From assembly GCF_026127265.1 (NCBI RefSeq), contig NZ_WWFG01000001.1, positions 806,001 to 870,000 on the forward strand: a stretch of 64,000 nucleotides of DNA, read 5' to 3'. Shown in pieces: positions 1 through 9,184 of the stretch; within the stretch, counting starts at the first letter, position 1, and each line of letters starts with the position of its first letter. Source of the stretch: Nostoc sp. KVJ3 (GTDB lineage Bacteria; Cyanobacteriota; Cyanobacteriia; Cyanobacteriales; Nostocaceae). The position numbers and the translations under genes are program-made. The notes beneath the pieces are model-generated. The model ran no database searches, was not told where the DNA came from, and saw only the letters and a list, made by a program, of their open reading frames with translations.

Positions 1-17
1 CATCCAAAGAGACTACA

Positions 18-410
18 GTGGCAGAGATCAACAGCCAAACCGGAACCATTACCAAACTCCAGCCTCCCGCACAGTCTCAAGATGAATGGCTAAAATACGG
101 CGAGCAAGTTTCTACCTTTTTAGCAACATTGCCAGAATATCTAGGAAGCTTCTTTAATGAATATAAGCAACCCCTGGTAACAGTTGGTTTAATTGTGGGA
201 TCAATTGTTGGGGTTAAAGTACTCTTGGCAATATTAGATGCTTTGAATGATATCCCCTTGGTAGCACCTACTTTTGAATTGATTGGTATTGGTTACTCTG
301 CCTGGTTTGTTTACCGCTATTTACTCAAAGCCTCAACTAGGAAAGAGTTAACTAGTGAAATTACCACTCTGAAATCACAAGTAGTTGGTAAACAAATTCC
401 AGACGCTTAA
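18..410 (+). CDS. CAAD-domain membrane protein, 5' end possibly outside window
   Basis: The product (130 residues from the GTG at 18) resembles the CAAD domain of cyanobacteria, also found appended to some aminoacyl-tRNA synthetases and related to the thylakoid-curvature CURT1 family. The features seen are an amphipathic stretch (about residues 23-48, DEWLKYGEQVSTFLATLPEYLG), two hydrophobic membrane segments (about 52-74 and 85-103) separated by a short loop with a proline, and a polar C-terminal helix. The frame stays open to base 3 of the window, so the true start may lie upstream and the gene may be truncated by the window edge. Such proteins normally sit in the thylakoid membrane. Location is inferred from the family; the start is undecided. 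Confidence 0.72.
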   Translation: MAEINSQTGTITKLQPPAQSQDEWLKYGEQVSTFLATLPEYLGSFFNEYKQPLVTVGLIVGSIVGVKVLLAILDALNDIPLVAPTFELIGIGYSAWFVYRYLLKASTRKELTSEITTLKSQVVGKQIPDA

Positions 411-476
411 TATCTAACTTATCGCTTCCCTATGAGACGTACTCCTGTGTAAGAGTGCGCTCTAATTCCAAATCAC

Positions 477-513
477 AGAAGTCTGAGCGCCGGAAATCGG
501 CGCTCAGACTTCT
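477..513 (+). terminator. Strong hairpin terminator after the CAAD gene
   Basis: A perfect 16-bp inverted repeat (477-492 and 498-513) with a 5-base loop GAAAT starts 67 bases after the stop of the CAAD gene and is followed by TTTC. The stem is GC-rich in its upper half. It fits an intrinsic terminator, although the T-tract is short; it could also work for transcription from the right. Confidence 0.6.
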
Positions 514-644
514 TTCAAAATTCCTTAGTAAGTTCACTACAATTCGTAATTCGTGATTATGTTGTGGATCGGAATTTAGATTCGATCCATAACGCTACTA
601 TCTCTAGATATTTCTCCTTCTGGACTCTTGGTTTAATTACGATA

Positions 645-793
645 TGTCATTGCGAGCGCAACGAAGTGGAGTGAAGCAATCACCAGGACTCTGCGTTCGC
701 GAAGCGTGTCCGAAGGACTATGCTTCACTCCGTACCCTTCTCCTTCGGAGACGCTATTCGCGTTCGGGTTCTCCAACGGAGTACGCAATGACA
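645..793. repeat. Dispersed palindromic repeat with TGTCATTGCG ends
   Basis: The segment begins TGTCATTGCG and ends with the exact reverse complement CGCAATGACA (784-793). Inside are further short inverted pieces, such as GGAGTGAAGCA and TGCTTCACTCC (669-679 and 721-731) and CTCCTTCGGAG. It looks like a non-coding palindromic or MITE-like dispersed element of a kind common in Nostoc intergenic DNA. The rest of the 411-942 gap holds the hairpin at 477-513 and AT-rich sequence with no convincing gene. Confidence 0.6.
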
Positions 794-1497
794 AGTGTTT
801 AATCGGATATGATATAAGTTCTATTTTTCATCTAGTAAAAGAATAGTTAAAGGAGCCATTTTCGTTTAATCCCTAATAATTTATTCTGGCTTTAAAATTG
901 ATAAGTGGGGAAATAACAATTCAGCATCTCGGAAATCTTTAATTACGAATTCCGTATAGGGTTACTAGCCTTCAACTTTGGATAAGCAATCCGTTTGTGG
1001 TGAAATTGCTGCCAAACATCCACAAATATTTGAGCAATTTGCGACATCTCTTCCCGTTTTAGTCCTGAATCTGCGAGTTGATTGTCTTGCCATTTGGCAC
1101 GCAAAATATTATTCAGCATTGTTAAAGCTTGTTCAGTAGAGACTTCTTTAAGCGATCGCTTCTCTCCCAGAGATTTCGCCGATGCTTGCAGCGATCGCAG
1201 CGCCGCTTCACAAGAATCTGCTAACATAACAATTCCGGTTTCCCGTGATTGAGGAATCGGCCCATCGTAACGAAAATCTGCGTCATCTACTATTAAACTT
1301 GGATCTTGTTGAGCCATTTGCTGGGCTTGGTGATGGAAATACGCGATTAGCATCGTTCCCTGATGCTCTGGAATAAAAGCTTGAATCGCTGTCGGCAAAA
1401 GGTGTTTACGCGCCATCACTAACCCCTCAGTTACGTGCTTTTTGATAATCTCTGCACTCTTCCAAGGGTCTTTAATCTCTGTGTCATGTTTATTCGG

Positions 1498-1503
1498 CCC
1501 CCC
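1498..1503 (-). other. Frameshift site in C6 homopolymer
   Basis: On the coding strand the sequence reads ATG GGG GGC CGA AT, giving QMGGRIN. Adding one G would give QMGGPNKHD, which runs on into the second fragment without a stop. The break lies a few residues after the HDIGK metal-binding motif, so the upstream fragment alone would lack the later metal ligands. Confidence 0.8.
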
Positions 1504-3470
1504 ATTTGATTTTCAATAAATCCAAGAGGATCGTGCATTTTGCCGATATCATGGTATAATGTACCAGCCCTGACCAATTCAACATTGCATCCTAGTTCTT
1601 TGGCAGCAGCTTCGGCAAGGGTAGCTACAAATAGCGTGTGTTGAAAAGTTCCGGGAGTCTCTGTAGCCAGTCGTTTTAATAAGGGGCGGTTAGGGTTCGC
1701 CAACTCTGCTAGGCGGATGGGAGTAACTAAATCGAAAACTTTTTCGAGATAAGGACTCAACCCTAAAGCAACAACACTCCAGCCTAAACCGGATAAAGCA
1801 AATAATCCAGCTTCTCGGAGGACGATATACCAGGTTGAACCAAATGCTTGACCAATTAAGATTTTAACAACCAGGTAAATGCCGCCCTGAGTCAAGGCGA
1901 TCGCAACTCCTAATAAAGCCAATTCTTCACGCGATCGTAATCGTTGTGCTAAGTAACTACCTAATATTGCTCCACCAGCACCAGCTAACAGCGCCGCCTT
2001 GCTCATATCCAAGCTGATAGCTAATATCGGCAACAGCAGTCCAACGACTGTTAATCCCAAAGTCCGGCCATAGTAGCTCCCCAATAATAAACCAAGGGCG
2101 CTCCAGGTAGTATAAGGCAATCCCATTGTCACCAAACCTGGCACACTCAGACTTAGTAATAACACTAATAGGCGATCGCGTTGTCGCAGTTCGTAATCTA
2201 TATGTCGTTCTACCCAGACAAAAATGCCAATGGCGATCGCAATTACGCCTCCTAACTTCACCAACCCCCGCCATTTTATCTCCCGGTGAATTAGGTGATA
2301 ATGCTCTAGCACTTCAAAGTTCCATGCAGTAATCTGCGCTCCTTTTTTGACAATCACCTCACCACGCTGTACCTTCACCATCACGAGCGGCACTCCAGCA
2401 GCTGCCCTTTGAGCATTTTCTCTCGTTTGTTCTTCATCTTTTTGCAGATTCGGTTTGAGTACAGCTAACAACAGGTTCTTTGCTAAAGGTTCAGCCGATT
2501 CTGGTACAAAGGTCTGCAACTGTAAACTCACCGCATCCTCTAAAATATTTTTTGGGAGTCCCTGTGGAATGCCTTGGGTGAGAATTCGCTCTGTAGTTTG
2601 ATGGATTCCCGTTTGTGTTTTTTCCCAGTCCGCATCTGACAAATCCAAAAGTAGGGATTCCTCATATACTGTTTCTGGGGTAACAGTCTCTAACTGTAAA
2701 AGTTTGGCAGTGGCTTGGGTATATCTTTGGCGTGTTTGGGAAACTTGAGCAATCAGTAAAGATAAGTTTTTCTCTGAAGTTGTAACGCGGTAAGATTCTA
2801 ATTCTGTTTGTGCTTGGGTGAAGTCAGTGTTTTGAGAAAAATCAACTGGCTCTGTTTTCTGTGGCTTTACCTGTGGACTCTGGGAATTAGATTTGGCTGG
2901 TGCGGTGCGCGCTTGGTGTTCCTGATTGGGTACAGATGGACGAGATGAGGCGGTTCGTCCAATTCCTTTCTTCTGCTGATTTTTACTTTTTTCTACAGCT
3001 ACTAGCAGTGCTTGCCATTCCAATTCAGGACAAGAACGGAGATAACGTTGGGTAGAGATGGATAAAACTACAGGATCAAAAAAAGGAAAAGCACCAGCAA
3101 CGGTGCGAATTTCATTGCCATCATCCAGAAGTTGTTGCAAATTTTCGTTAATTTGTTCGTTCATTCGCGCATTCAGCATCAACATTTGTAAGGAGCTAGA
3201 ACTTACAGCTTTGCGCTCGGCTTCTGTTTTTTTGCGATCTTCGATGCTAGCTGTGTAAGGCGCTGTAATTGTCTGGGGCGCGGGATGTCCGACTTGAAGT
3301 TGAGTTTGGTTGTATAATCTATGTCCAATAACACCTGTAAGGGATAGTAAAGCGATCGCTAAAATTACCCAGGAACGCTGTTCATGCACCCAATCTAAAA
3401 CAACTGTATAAATACTACTCTTCGTTTCGACTGATTTTGCCTTTAACTGGAGCGCTCTTTCTTGTTTTCG

Positions 3471-3499
3471 GCGATGCCTACGGCGGGCTACATCTACGC
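3471..3499. repeat. 29-bp dispersed repeat inside the HD-protein gene
   Basis: This 29-bp stretch begins GCGATGCCTACGGCGGGCT and ends CTACGC. It matches, with about 5 differences, the reverse complement of 55053-55081 inside the outer-membrane barrel gene. Here it encodes part of the basic N-terminal segment SVDVARRRHRR, so it sits in frame in a poorly constrained region. It looks like a HIP-like dispersed repeat of Nostoc. Confidence 0.6.
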
Positions 3500-3838
3500 T
3501 TTTGTCATTGGTTTTTGATAAAAACAAGAATATATTCTTGAACATAGTCCTTAGAAGTTTCCTTCTATGGCTTTTTCCTTTAGGACTTCTCATTAACTTT
3601 CCCTTACGGCGTAGTCCTTTGTACTGTCGCCGCCAGAAAGTCAATTGCTGGATCAATAACTGCAAAAATTGCTGCATTTTCATTATCTTTGCCTGCAATT
3701 GCCGACTTTGATAGCTCAAAAAAAGACAATCATCAGGGGAGTTTGCTCTGCGGCGGTTGCAACTATGGTACAGGGGGTAATTCGTAATTCGTAATACTGC
3801 CTCCGGCGAGAAGCAAGCTATGTAATTCGTAATTATTG

Positions 3839-4780
3839 TTAACGCGATCGAATAACGCGAGGAGCTGCATAAACAGAAAGCATATCTACCTCACATCCAT
3901 CGGATGTTAATTCCCTTGAATTTAAGCTAAGATCGTACACACCTGACCACACCGCTACAAATGCACCGGTCAATTCTAACATTTGGGAAAAGCTAGTTAA
4001 TCCCCATGCGGGAGAATTCTTTTGCAAGAGCAAGACTTGCCAATTTACAGGAATTCCGCCTACACCGTTATATGCTCCTGATAAAGCACCAGTAATTGCC
4101 CCTGTAGCCTGTGAGCCTAAATACGTAGCGTCTTGCACTTTAGAATTACTATTGTGAGTAGCTCGCAAAACAGCAAGGCGAAAGTCTTCCAAGGTACTCA
4201 AAAAGCAATAAAATGCTATGGCAATGATGTTACTGAGTTTTTCTTCCCTAGTAAACTCAGCTTGTACCCTTGACAATCCCGCTCCTTGCTCTAATAAATT
4301 CTGGACTATTAACAATTTTTTGGGTATTGATGTTGGTGTTTCTCCAATAAAAGAAATTATTTGCGGGATTATGGTTTGGGGGTTGAGTTTTTCAGTTAGG
4401 GCAAGAGCGATCGCGTATCCTACCGCTAGTGTTCCATCCCGTACTACTGGGTCATCTTCCCAGATTTGGAGTACACGCAGTAAATTTTGTCGGAGCTTAA
4501 TCGGATTTTCGTGAAAAAAAAGTGCTACTGGTAGTGTGGCAATAATTATTTTTATGGATATGTCATCAGTTGCTGCTAAATGAAGAGATTCTTGCTGCTG
4601 ACGTGCTATCCAATCATCTAAATCTAATCTACCCAACTCAATCAAACTCTCAGTACCCAGAACTGCCATTCTGCCTAAATCCAGGTAACTCTGAGACTCT
4701 ATACCACCAGAGGCTAAACTTTCCCCCTGAAATGCTCCAAGGAAAGTACCTCGAAACCGACTTATAGGAGAGTAACGCAT
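3839..4780 (-). CDS. ADP-ribosylglycohydrolase-like protein, divergent active site
   Basis: The 313-residue product has the overall pattern of the ADP-ribosylglycohydrolase (DraG/ARH) family: an N-terminal FRGTFLGAFQGESL block in place of the usual GxxxGxxxGDxLG, and a C-terminal GAITGALSGAYNGVGGIP block. In catalytic members the first block ends in GD and the second is preceded by D-x-D metal ligands; here GD is GE and the second region reads YLGSQATGAITG without the aspartates. The binuclear metal site therefore looks incomplete, and the protein may have lost hydrolase activity or act only in binding. It stands alone on the minus strand, downstream of aroQ by about 85 bases, and could share its transcript. 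Family assignment is fairly sure; function is not. Confidence 0.7.
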   Translation of the reverse strand: MRYSPISRFRGTFLGAFQGESLASGGIESQSYLDLGRMAVLGTESLIELGRLDLDDWIARQQQESLHLAATDDISIKIIIATLPVALFFHENPIKLRQNLLRVLQIWEDDPVVRDGTLAVGYAIALALTEKLNPQTIIPQIISFIGETPTSIPKKLLIVQNLLEQGAGLSRVQAEFTREEKLSNIIAIAFYCFLSTLEDFRLAVLRATHNSNSKVQDATYLGSQATGAITGALSGAYNGVGGIPVNWQVLLLQKNSPAWGLTSFSQMLELTGAFVAVWSGVYDLSLNSRELTSDGCEVDMLSVYAAPRVIRSR

Positions 4781-4865
4781 AAACTATATAGTTAAAAGTG
4801 AGGATTTAATCAAATATTGCTAATTCCTAACTTTACTACAGCCGCGATGAATCGCGTCTCTCCTG

Positions 4866-5330
4866 CTAAATCATAAATCTCAAATGATTTACCAAAGCTT
4901 GTAAGCCCAACAAGTAACTTTGAACGCCAAAACCACTTATTTGCCCGATCGCAACTGGAGCGATGTATGAATGATGACGAAAATCTTCCCGCCGATATAT
5001 ATTACTCAGATGGACTTCAACTGTGGGCAAGTTAACAGCTGCGATCGCATCTCGTAATGCCACACTTGTGTGAGTATATGCCCCGGCATTAATCAAAATT
5101 CCCTGATGTTGTCCTAATGCCTCATGAATAGTATCTACCAAGATTCCTTCATGATTTGACTGCAAAGGAAAAACCTTCGCCTGTAATTTGAATGCTTCTT
5201 CTTCTAACAGGCGGTTAATTTCAGCTAGTGTCAACGAACCATAAATTCCTGGTTCTCGCTGTCCTAGCAAATTTAAGTTTGGCCCATGCAGTGCCAGAAT
5301 GCTTAAGGGTTGCAACGTCGAGTTTAACAC
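4866..5330 (-). CDS. aroQ: 3-dehydroquinate dehydratase, type II
   Basis: The enzyme converts 3-dehydroquinate to 3-dehydroshikimate in the shikimate pathway for aromatic amino acids. The 154-residue length is typical for type II enzymes. The N-terminal ILALHGPNLNLLGQREPGIYG holds the catalytic tyrosine and flexible lid, QSNHEG and INAGAYTHTSVALRDAI form the substrate site, and VEVHLSNIYRREDFRHHSY carries the catalytic histidine and binding residues. All expected motifs are present. The start is a GTG at 5330 with only a weak GAAAG upstream. It lies 7 bases after a 46-codon ORF on the same strand, so the two are probably cotranscribed. The enzyme acts in the cytoplasm as a dodecamer in known cases. 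Confidence 0.95.
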   Translation of the reverse strand: MLNSTLQPLSILALHGPNLNLLGQREPGIYGSLTLAEINRLLEEEAFKLQAKVFPLQSNHEGILVDTIHEALGQHQGILINAGAYTHTSVALRDAIAAVNLPTVEVHLSNIYRREDFRHHSYIAPVAIGQISGFGVQSYLLGLQALVNHLRFMI

Positions 5331-5337
5331 TTTCGGT

Positions 5338-5478
5338 CTAATGACGACGACGCGAGCGATCGCTCACAGGAATCGGAATCAGTTCCGGTTCCGGTTCAGC
5401 CTCTGGCCCTAACAGGCTCTCAATTAGCCTGCGAGCTAATTCCTTAAGCTTTTCCAGCACCTTTTCTATATAGTCCAT
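5338..5478 (-). CDS. Small 46-residue acidic/basic protein upstream of aroQ
   Basis: A short frame starts at ATG 5478 and stops at 5338, 7 bases before the aroQ start. The product begins MDYIEKVLEKLKELARR, an amphipathic helix, then SLLGPEAEPEPELIPIP, an acidic proline-rich stretch, and ends in RSRRRH. The charge pattern and the tight spacing to aroQ suggest a real translated gene, possibly coupling translation to aroQ. I do not recognise a family. A HIP1 octamer lies near the 3' end (5357-5364). It could be a leader-type ORF instead. Confidence 0.55.
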   Translation of the reverse strand: MDYIEKVLEKLKELARRLIESLLGPEAEPEPELIPIPVSDRSRRRH

Positions 5479-5737
5479 GAACTGAACGCTCCTGAGATAC
5501 TACCTCAATTTTTGATTAACAGGTAGGCAGAAAATGGCATATTTTCGTACCTCTGGCTTCTAACGGGGCTGAAACACAATCCCCTACTTAGGATATAAGC
5601 CACTTCTTAAATTTGGCATTGTGTTCTCCCCTACTTTTTAGAGTATCACACTTGCAACCTACTGAACTGCATCCTATCAAGGATGAATATCAAGGGTCAA
5701 GAGTTAAGGATCGGACTTTGGACTCTTGACTTATCAG

Positions 5738-8374
5738 TTAGCCTTCTGCGACTTTCTTTTTCGCAGCCGTCGTTGACTTAGATTTAGAAGTCGTTGATTT
5801 AGTCGTTTTGCGAGTCGATTTTGCTGTCGATGTTTTAGCACTCAACAAATTCACCGCCTCAGCCAGAGTTATATCTTCTACCGTTTGACCTTCTGGGATA
5901 CTCACATTAGTTTTGCCATGCTTGATGTAAGGGCCATAAGGGCCATCGTAGATGTTGATTGTTTCCCCATTGTCTGGATGTGTACCCAATTCGCGTAAGG
6001 CTGCCTTGGACTTGCTGTTAGTGGAACTGCGCCCCTTTTTTGGTTCAGACAATAACTCTAATGCACGTTCTAAGCTGATTGTCAATACATTATCAGCAGC
6101 TTTCAGGGAACGGTAGTCTTTCCCCTCCTTACCTTGGTCATGAACGACATAAGGGCCAAAGCGCCCCAAACTTGCTTGGATTTTGCCTCCTGTGACTGGG
6201 TGAACTCCTAATGCGCGGGGTAGTGCCAACAGACCAACAGCCATTTCCAGGGTAACGGTTTCTGGGGTGACACCTTTGAGTAGGGAGGCTTGTTTCGGTT
6301 TGGGGTTTTCGTCGGTTTTATCACCTAATTGGACATAAGGCCCATAAGCACCAATTTTCACATAAATCGGTTCACCCGTTTCGGGATGACGACCTACCTG
6401 GTCAGGGCCAGTAATTTTTTGCCGCAGCAATACTTCTACCTGTTTGGGGTCGAGGTCGGCTGGTGTCAAGTCTTTGGGAATTGAGGCGGTGATAACCCCT
6501 TCACCATTTGTAACTTCAATGTAGGGGCCATATTTACCAATACGGACTTTGGCATCTAGATTCTCTAGTTCTACAGTCCTAGCTTTGGTGGCATCAATTT
6601 GACTTTCCCGTTCTTTTACAAGAGTTTCCAGCCCTTTTTCTCCCAGATAAAATTTCTGCAAGTAGGGCAGCCATTTCGCTTCACCTGTGGCAATATCATC
6701 AAGGGTTTGCTCCATCTTCGAGGTAAAGCTGGGGTCAACGATGTCGGGGAAATGTTTTTCCAGTAAGTCGGTGACGGCGAAAGCGGTGAAGGTAGGAATA
6801 AGAGCGTTACTCACCAAATGGGCATAACCTTTGTCGATGATTGTGCCAATGATGCTGGCGTAGGTACTGGGACGACCAATACCTTCGCTTTCTAAGGTTT
6901 TCACCAAAGAAGCTTCGGTGTATCTAGCTGGTGGTTGAGTTTCGTGTCCAACTGCTTCTAGTTCTGTACAATTGGGATGATCGCCTACTTTTAAATTGGG
7001 CAAAATTACTTCTTGGTCTTCTAGGGCTGCTTCTGGGTCATCTGAACCTTCGACGTAGGCGCGTAAGTATCCAGGAAATTCAATCCGTTTGCCAGAAGAA
7101 CGAAATCCAGCGTCCTCGACTTGCAATTGCACGGTAATTTGAGTTTGGCGGGAATCAGCCATTTGACAGGCGACAGTCCGCTTCCAAATCAAATCGTAAA
7201 CGGCAAGTTCTCGACCGCCCAAACCAGTTTCTTGGGGGGTGCGGAAGGTGCTGCCGGCTGGGCGAATTGCTTCGTGCGCCTCTTGTGCGCCTTTGGATTT
7301 AGTGGTGTATTGCCGGGGCTGGGGACTGAGATATTGTTGACCGTAAAGCTTTTCTACAGAACTCCGAGCAGCTGCGATCGCTTGATCTGACAAATGCACC
7401 GAATCTGTCCGCATATAGGTAATATACCCTTGTTCGTACAAATTTTGAGCAACCCGCATTGTGTCGCGGGCTGAAAGGCGCAATTTCCGGTTAGATTCTT
7501 GTTGCAGCGTCGAGGTGGTGAACGGTGGCGACGGTTTGCGCGTTACTGGGCGTTCTTCAATATCACTAACATTCCAGGTTTTACCCGTTAGGCGTTCCTT
7601 GAGGGCGATCGCTTGGTCTTCGTTTAGCAACAAGACATTACGACCTGCGGTAATTTGGCCAGTCGTTGCGTCAAAATCGCTACCGTTAGCAATTTTGGTT
7701 CCTGCCAATGTTACCAACTGGGCAGCAAAGGGAGTTTTTTCCTTTGACAAACTGGCTTTCAAATCCCAGTATGTACCTTCATGGAAAGCACGACGTTGGC
7801 GTTCTCTAGTGACTAAAAGCCGCACAGCTACAGATTGCACCCGCCCAGCAGATAATCCCCAGGCGATTTTTTTCCATAGCAGGGGAGACAGGGTATAGCC
7901 CACGAGTCGATCTAAAATCCGCCGTGTTTCTTGAGCGCGAACCAACTGCTCATCAATATTACGGCAGTTTTTCAGAGCTTTTTTGATCGCCTCTTGGGTA
8001 ATTTCGTGAAACACCATCCGCTTCGTCGGAACCTTCGGCTTTAGCAATTGGTATAAATGCCAACTAATGCTTTCACCTTCCCGGTCTTCGTCCGTTGCCA
8101 GAATCAGTTCATCTACATCTTTAAGGGCTTCTTTAAGCTGGGTGACAATTTTCTTTTTGTCTTTCGGGACAACATATACCGGTTCAAAGTCGGCGTCCAC
8201 ATTTACCCCTAGCTGCGCCCATGTTTCCCCCTTAACGGCAGCAGGAATTTCACTAGCCGACTGGGGTAAGTCACGCACATGACCCATAGACGCTTCCACC
8301 CGATAGCCTGCTGGCAAGTAGTTGCGAATGGTACGAGCTTTGGTTGGAGATTCGACGATGACGAGAGTTGACAT
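5738..8374 (-). CDS. topA: DNA topoisomerase I (type IA)
   Basis: The 878-residue product relaxes negatively supercoiled DNA by single-strand passage. The TOPRIM domain lies at residues 1-120 with catalytic Glu in VESPTKA and the DEDRE metal motif at 95-99. The active-site tyrosine is Y320 in ITYMRTDS. SAGRVQSVAVR and ARYTEASLVKTLESEGIGRPSTYA mark the DNA-gate region. After residue 610 there are four repeats with the pattern GxYGPY or GxFGPY, the cyanobacterial type of C-terminal domain without zinc-binding cysteines. The tail is rich in Lys, Ser and Thr (STRKTTKSTTSKSKSTTAAKKK), likely for DNA contact. Length and motifs are complete. The start ATG at 8374 begins directly with MSTLVIVESP as in other members. 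It is monocistronic, with no close neighbour in the same direction. Confidence 0.97.
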   Translation of the reverse strand: MSTLVIVESPTKARTIRNYLPAGYRVEASMGHVRDLPQSASEIPAAVKGETWAQLGVNVDADFEPVYVVPKDKKKIVTQLKEALKDVDELILATDEDREGESISWHLYQLLKPKVPTKRMVFHEITQEAIKKALKNCRNIDEQLVRAQETRRILDRLVGYTLSPLLWKKIAWGLSAGRVQSVAVRLLVTRERQRRAFHEGTYWDLKASLSKEKTPFAAQLVTLAGTKIANGSDFDATTGQITAGRNVLLLNEDQAIALKERLTGKTWNVSDIEERPVTRKPSPPFTTSTLQQESNRKLRLSARDTMRVAQNLYEQGYITYMRTDSVHLSDQAIAAARSSVEKLYGQQYLSPQPRQYTTKSKGAQEAHEAIRPAGSTFRTPQETGLGGRELAVYDLIWKRTVACQMADSRQTQITVQLQVEDAGFRSSGKRIEFPGYLRAYVEGSDDPEAALEDQEVILPNLKVGDHPNCTELEAVGHETQPPARYTEASLVKTLESEGIGRPSTYASIIGTIIDKGYAHLVSNALIPTFTAFAVTDLLEKHFPDIVDPSFTSKMEQTLDDIATGEAKWLPYLQKFYLGEKGLETLVKERESQIDATKARTVELENLDAKVRIGKYGPYIEVTNGEGVITASIPKDLTPADLDPKQVEVLLRQKITGPDQVGRHPETGEPIYVKIGAYGPYVQLGDKTDENPKPKQASLLKGVTPETVTLEMAVGLLALPRALGVHPVTGGKIQASLGRFGPYVVHDQGKEGKDYRSLKAADNVLTISLERALELLSEPKKGRSSTNSKSKAALRELGTHPDNGETINIYDGPYGPYIKHGKTNVSIPEGQTVEDITLAEAVNLLSAKTSTAKSTRKTTKSTTSKSKSTTAAKKKVAEG

Positions 8375-8636
8375 GGAAATTTCAATAAAAAGAATAGCAA
8401 CTAAGCTAAACAGTCAAATTGAGGTAATTTTTGCAAATTGTCAAGATAAGTCGCGCTTAGGGCGGTGATTTAATCCTCACATAAACTGTCTGTTTAGGAG
8501 AAAACCCTGTGAACTTATGCCCCAGTCTGTCCCAAAGGATAGAGAGGGAAACGCTGGGTATGAATTTCCAGCTATTTCAATCTTTAACTTATCTAACGCA
8601 TAATTGGCGACTACAGTTTTGAAAATATGTTGGGGA

Positions 8637-8753
8637 GTGGGGGATGAGGGGGATGAGGGGGATGAGGGAGACAAGGGAGATGAGGGAGAAATAATTAATT
8701 AATGCCCAATTCCCAATTCCCAATTCCCAATTCCCAATGCCCAATGCCCAATC
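8637..8753. repeat. Short tandem repeats between topA and the 8837 gene
   Basis: The left part is a purine-rich run of GGGGATGA units (about 8637-8690). The right part (8705-8753) is seven 7-bp units: four CCCAATT, two CCCAATG and one CCCAATC. These are short tandemly repeated repetitive sequences typical of heterocystous cyanobacteria. The gap 8375-8836 otherwise holds no convincing gene; short frames crossing it are encoded by the repeats. Confidence 0.85.
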
Positions 8754-8836
8754 CCTAAGAGCTTGTGCCAAAATTAAATCAAGGTTGAGAGCAAAAAGCC
8801 AAGTGGGTTTTGTACCCATATTAGGAAAGCAGAACT

Positions 8837-9184
8837 ATGCAACCAATTCGTCAAGGTGATGTAATCTTACTGCCTGTGCAGCAAATTGAAGGAGAAAAAA
8901 TACCTCACTTAACTTTGGCAGAAGGCGAAGTTACAGGGCATAAGCATCGCATTACTGATGGAAACGCAGAATTATACGAAAAAGATAGCACACTCTATTT
9001 GCGTGTGTTTTCAGAGTTGGCATTACTTGCCCATGAGGAGCATAAAGCTATTTCTATTCCCCAAGGTGACTGGATTGTGAAAATTCAGAGGGAATACGAG
9101 CCGATTTCTATTCCCCAAGGTGACTGGATTGTGAAAATTCAGAGGGAATACGAGCCGGAAGGGTGGCGTTATGTCGCTGATTGA
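8837..9184 (+). CDS. Unknown conserved small protein with exact internal duplication
   Basis: The 115-residue product starts MQPIRQGDVILLPV and includes TLAEGEVTGHKHRI, a pattern seen in small cyanobacterial proteins encoded next to DUF6745-type genes. I do not know its function. Residues 72-89 and 90-107 are identical (ISIPQGDWIVKIQREYEP), because 54 bases are repeated exactly, so the ancestral protein was probably about 97 residues. The stop overlaps the start of the next gene by 14 bases, so the two are translationally coupled and probably act together. The hydrophilic sequence suggests a cytoplasmic location. Confidence 0.75.
   Translation: MQPIRQGDVILLPVQQIEGEKIPHLTLAEGEVTGHKHRITDGNAELYEKDSTLYLRVFSELALLAHEEHKAISIPQGDWIVKIQREYEPISIPQGDWIVKIQREYEPEGWRYVAD
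9050..9157. repeat. Exact 54-bp tandem duplication, in frame
   Basis: Bases 9050-9103 and 9104-9157 are identical over all 54 positions and adjoin directly. The unit encodes ISIPQGDWIVKIQREYEP. Complete identity, including third codon positions, indicates a recent duplication or an assembly artefact. Confidence 0.95.

Larger units (their letters stand above)
943..3719 (-). pseudogene. 7TM-HD (HDIG) family phosphohydrolase, frameshifted in the HD domain
   Basis: Two reading frames together make one cyanobacterial 7TMR-HD protein (PgpH-like; family members hydrolyse cyclic di-AMP or related nucleotides). The upstream part (1431-3719) has a basic N-terminus, one membrane segment near residues 113-133, an extracytoplasmic 7TMR-HDED region, a cluster of hydrophobic segments near 480-680, and the start of the HD domain with FQHTLF and HDIGK (H723/D724 from 3719). 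It breaks after ENQMGG. The downstream part (943-1419) resumes with MARKHLLPTAIQAFIPEHQGT, the rest of the HD domain with its later histidine. Reading the other frame from 1496 restores PNKHDTEIKDPWKSAEIIKKHVTEGLV before that point. One missing base in a run of six C (1498-1503) explains the break. The gene is either a true pseudogene or carries a homopolymer sequencing error. An ATG at 3683 (MKMQQ) is an alternative start. Confidence 0.85.

Noticed and set aside
8477..8819. Two short minus-strand frames between topA and the 8837 gene
   Set aside because: They are read through GGGGATGA and CCCAATT repeats; the residues are repeats of IPLIP and GIGNWEL type, and no ribosome-binding site is seen.
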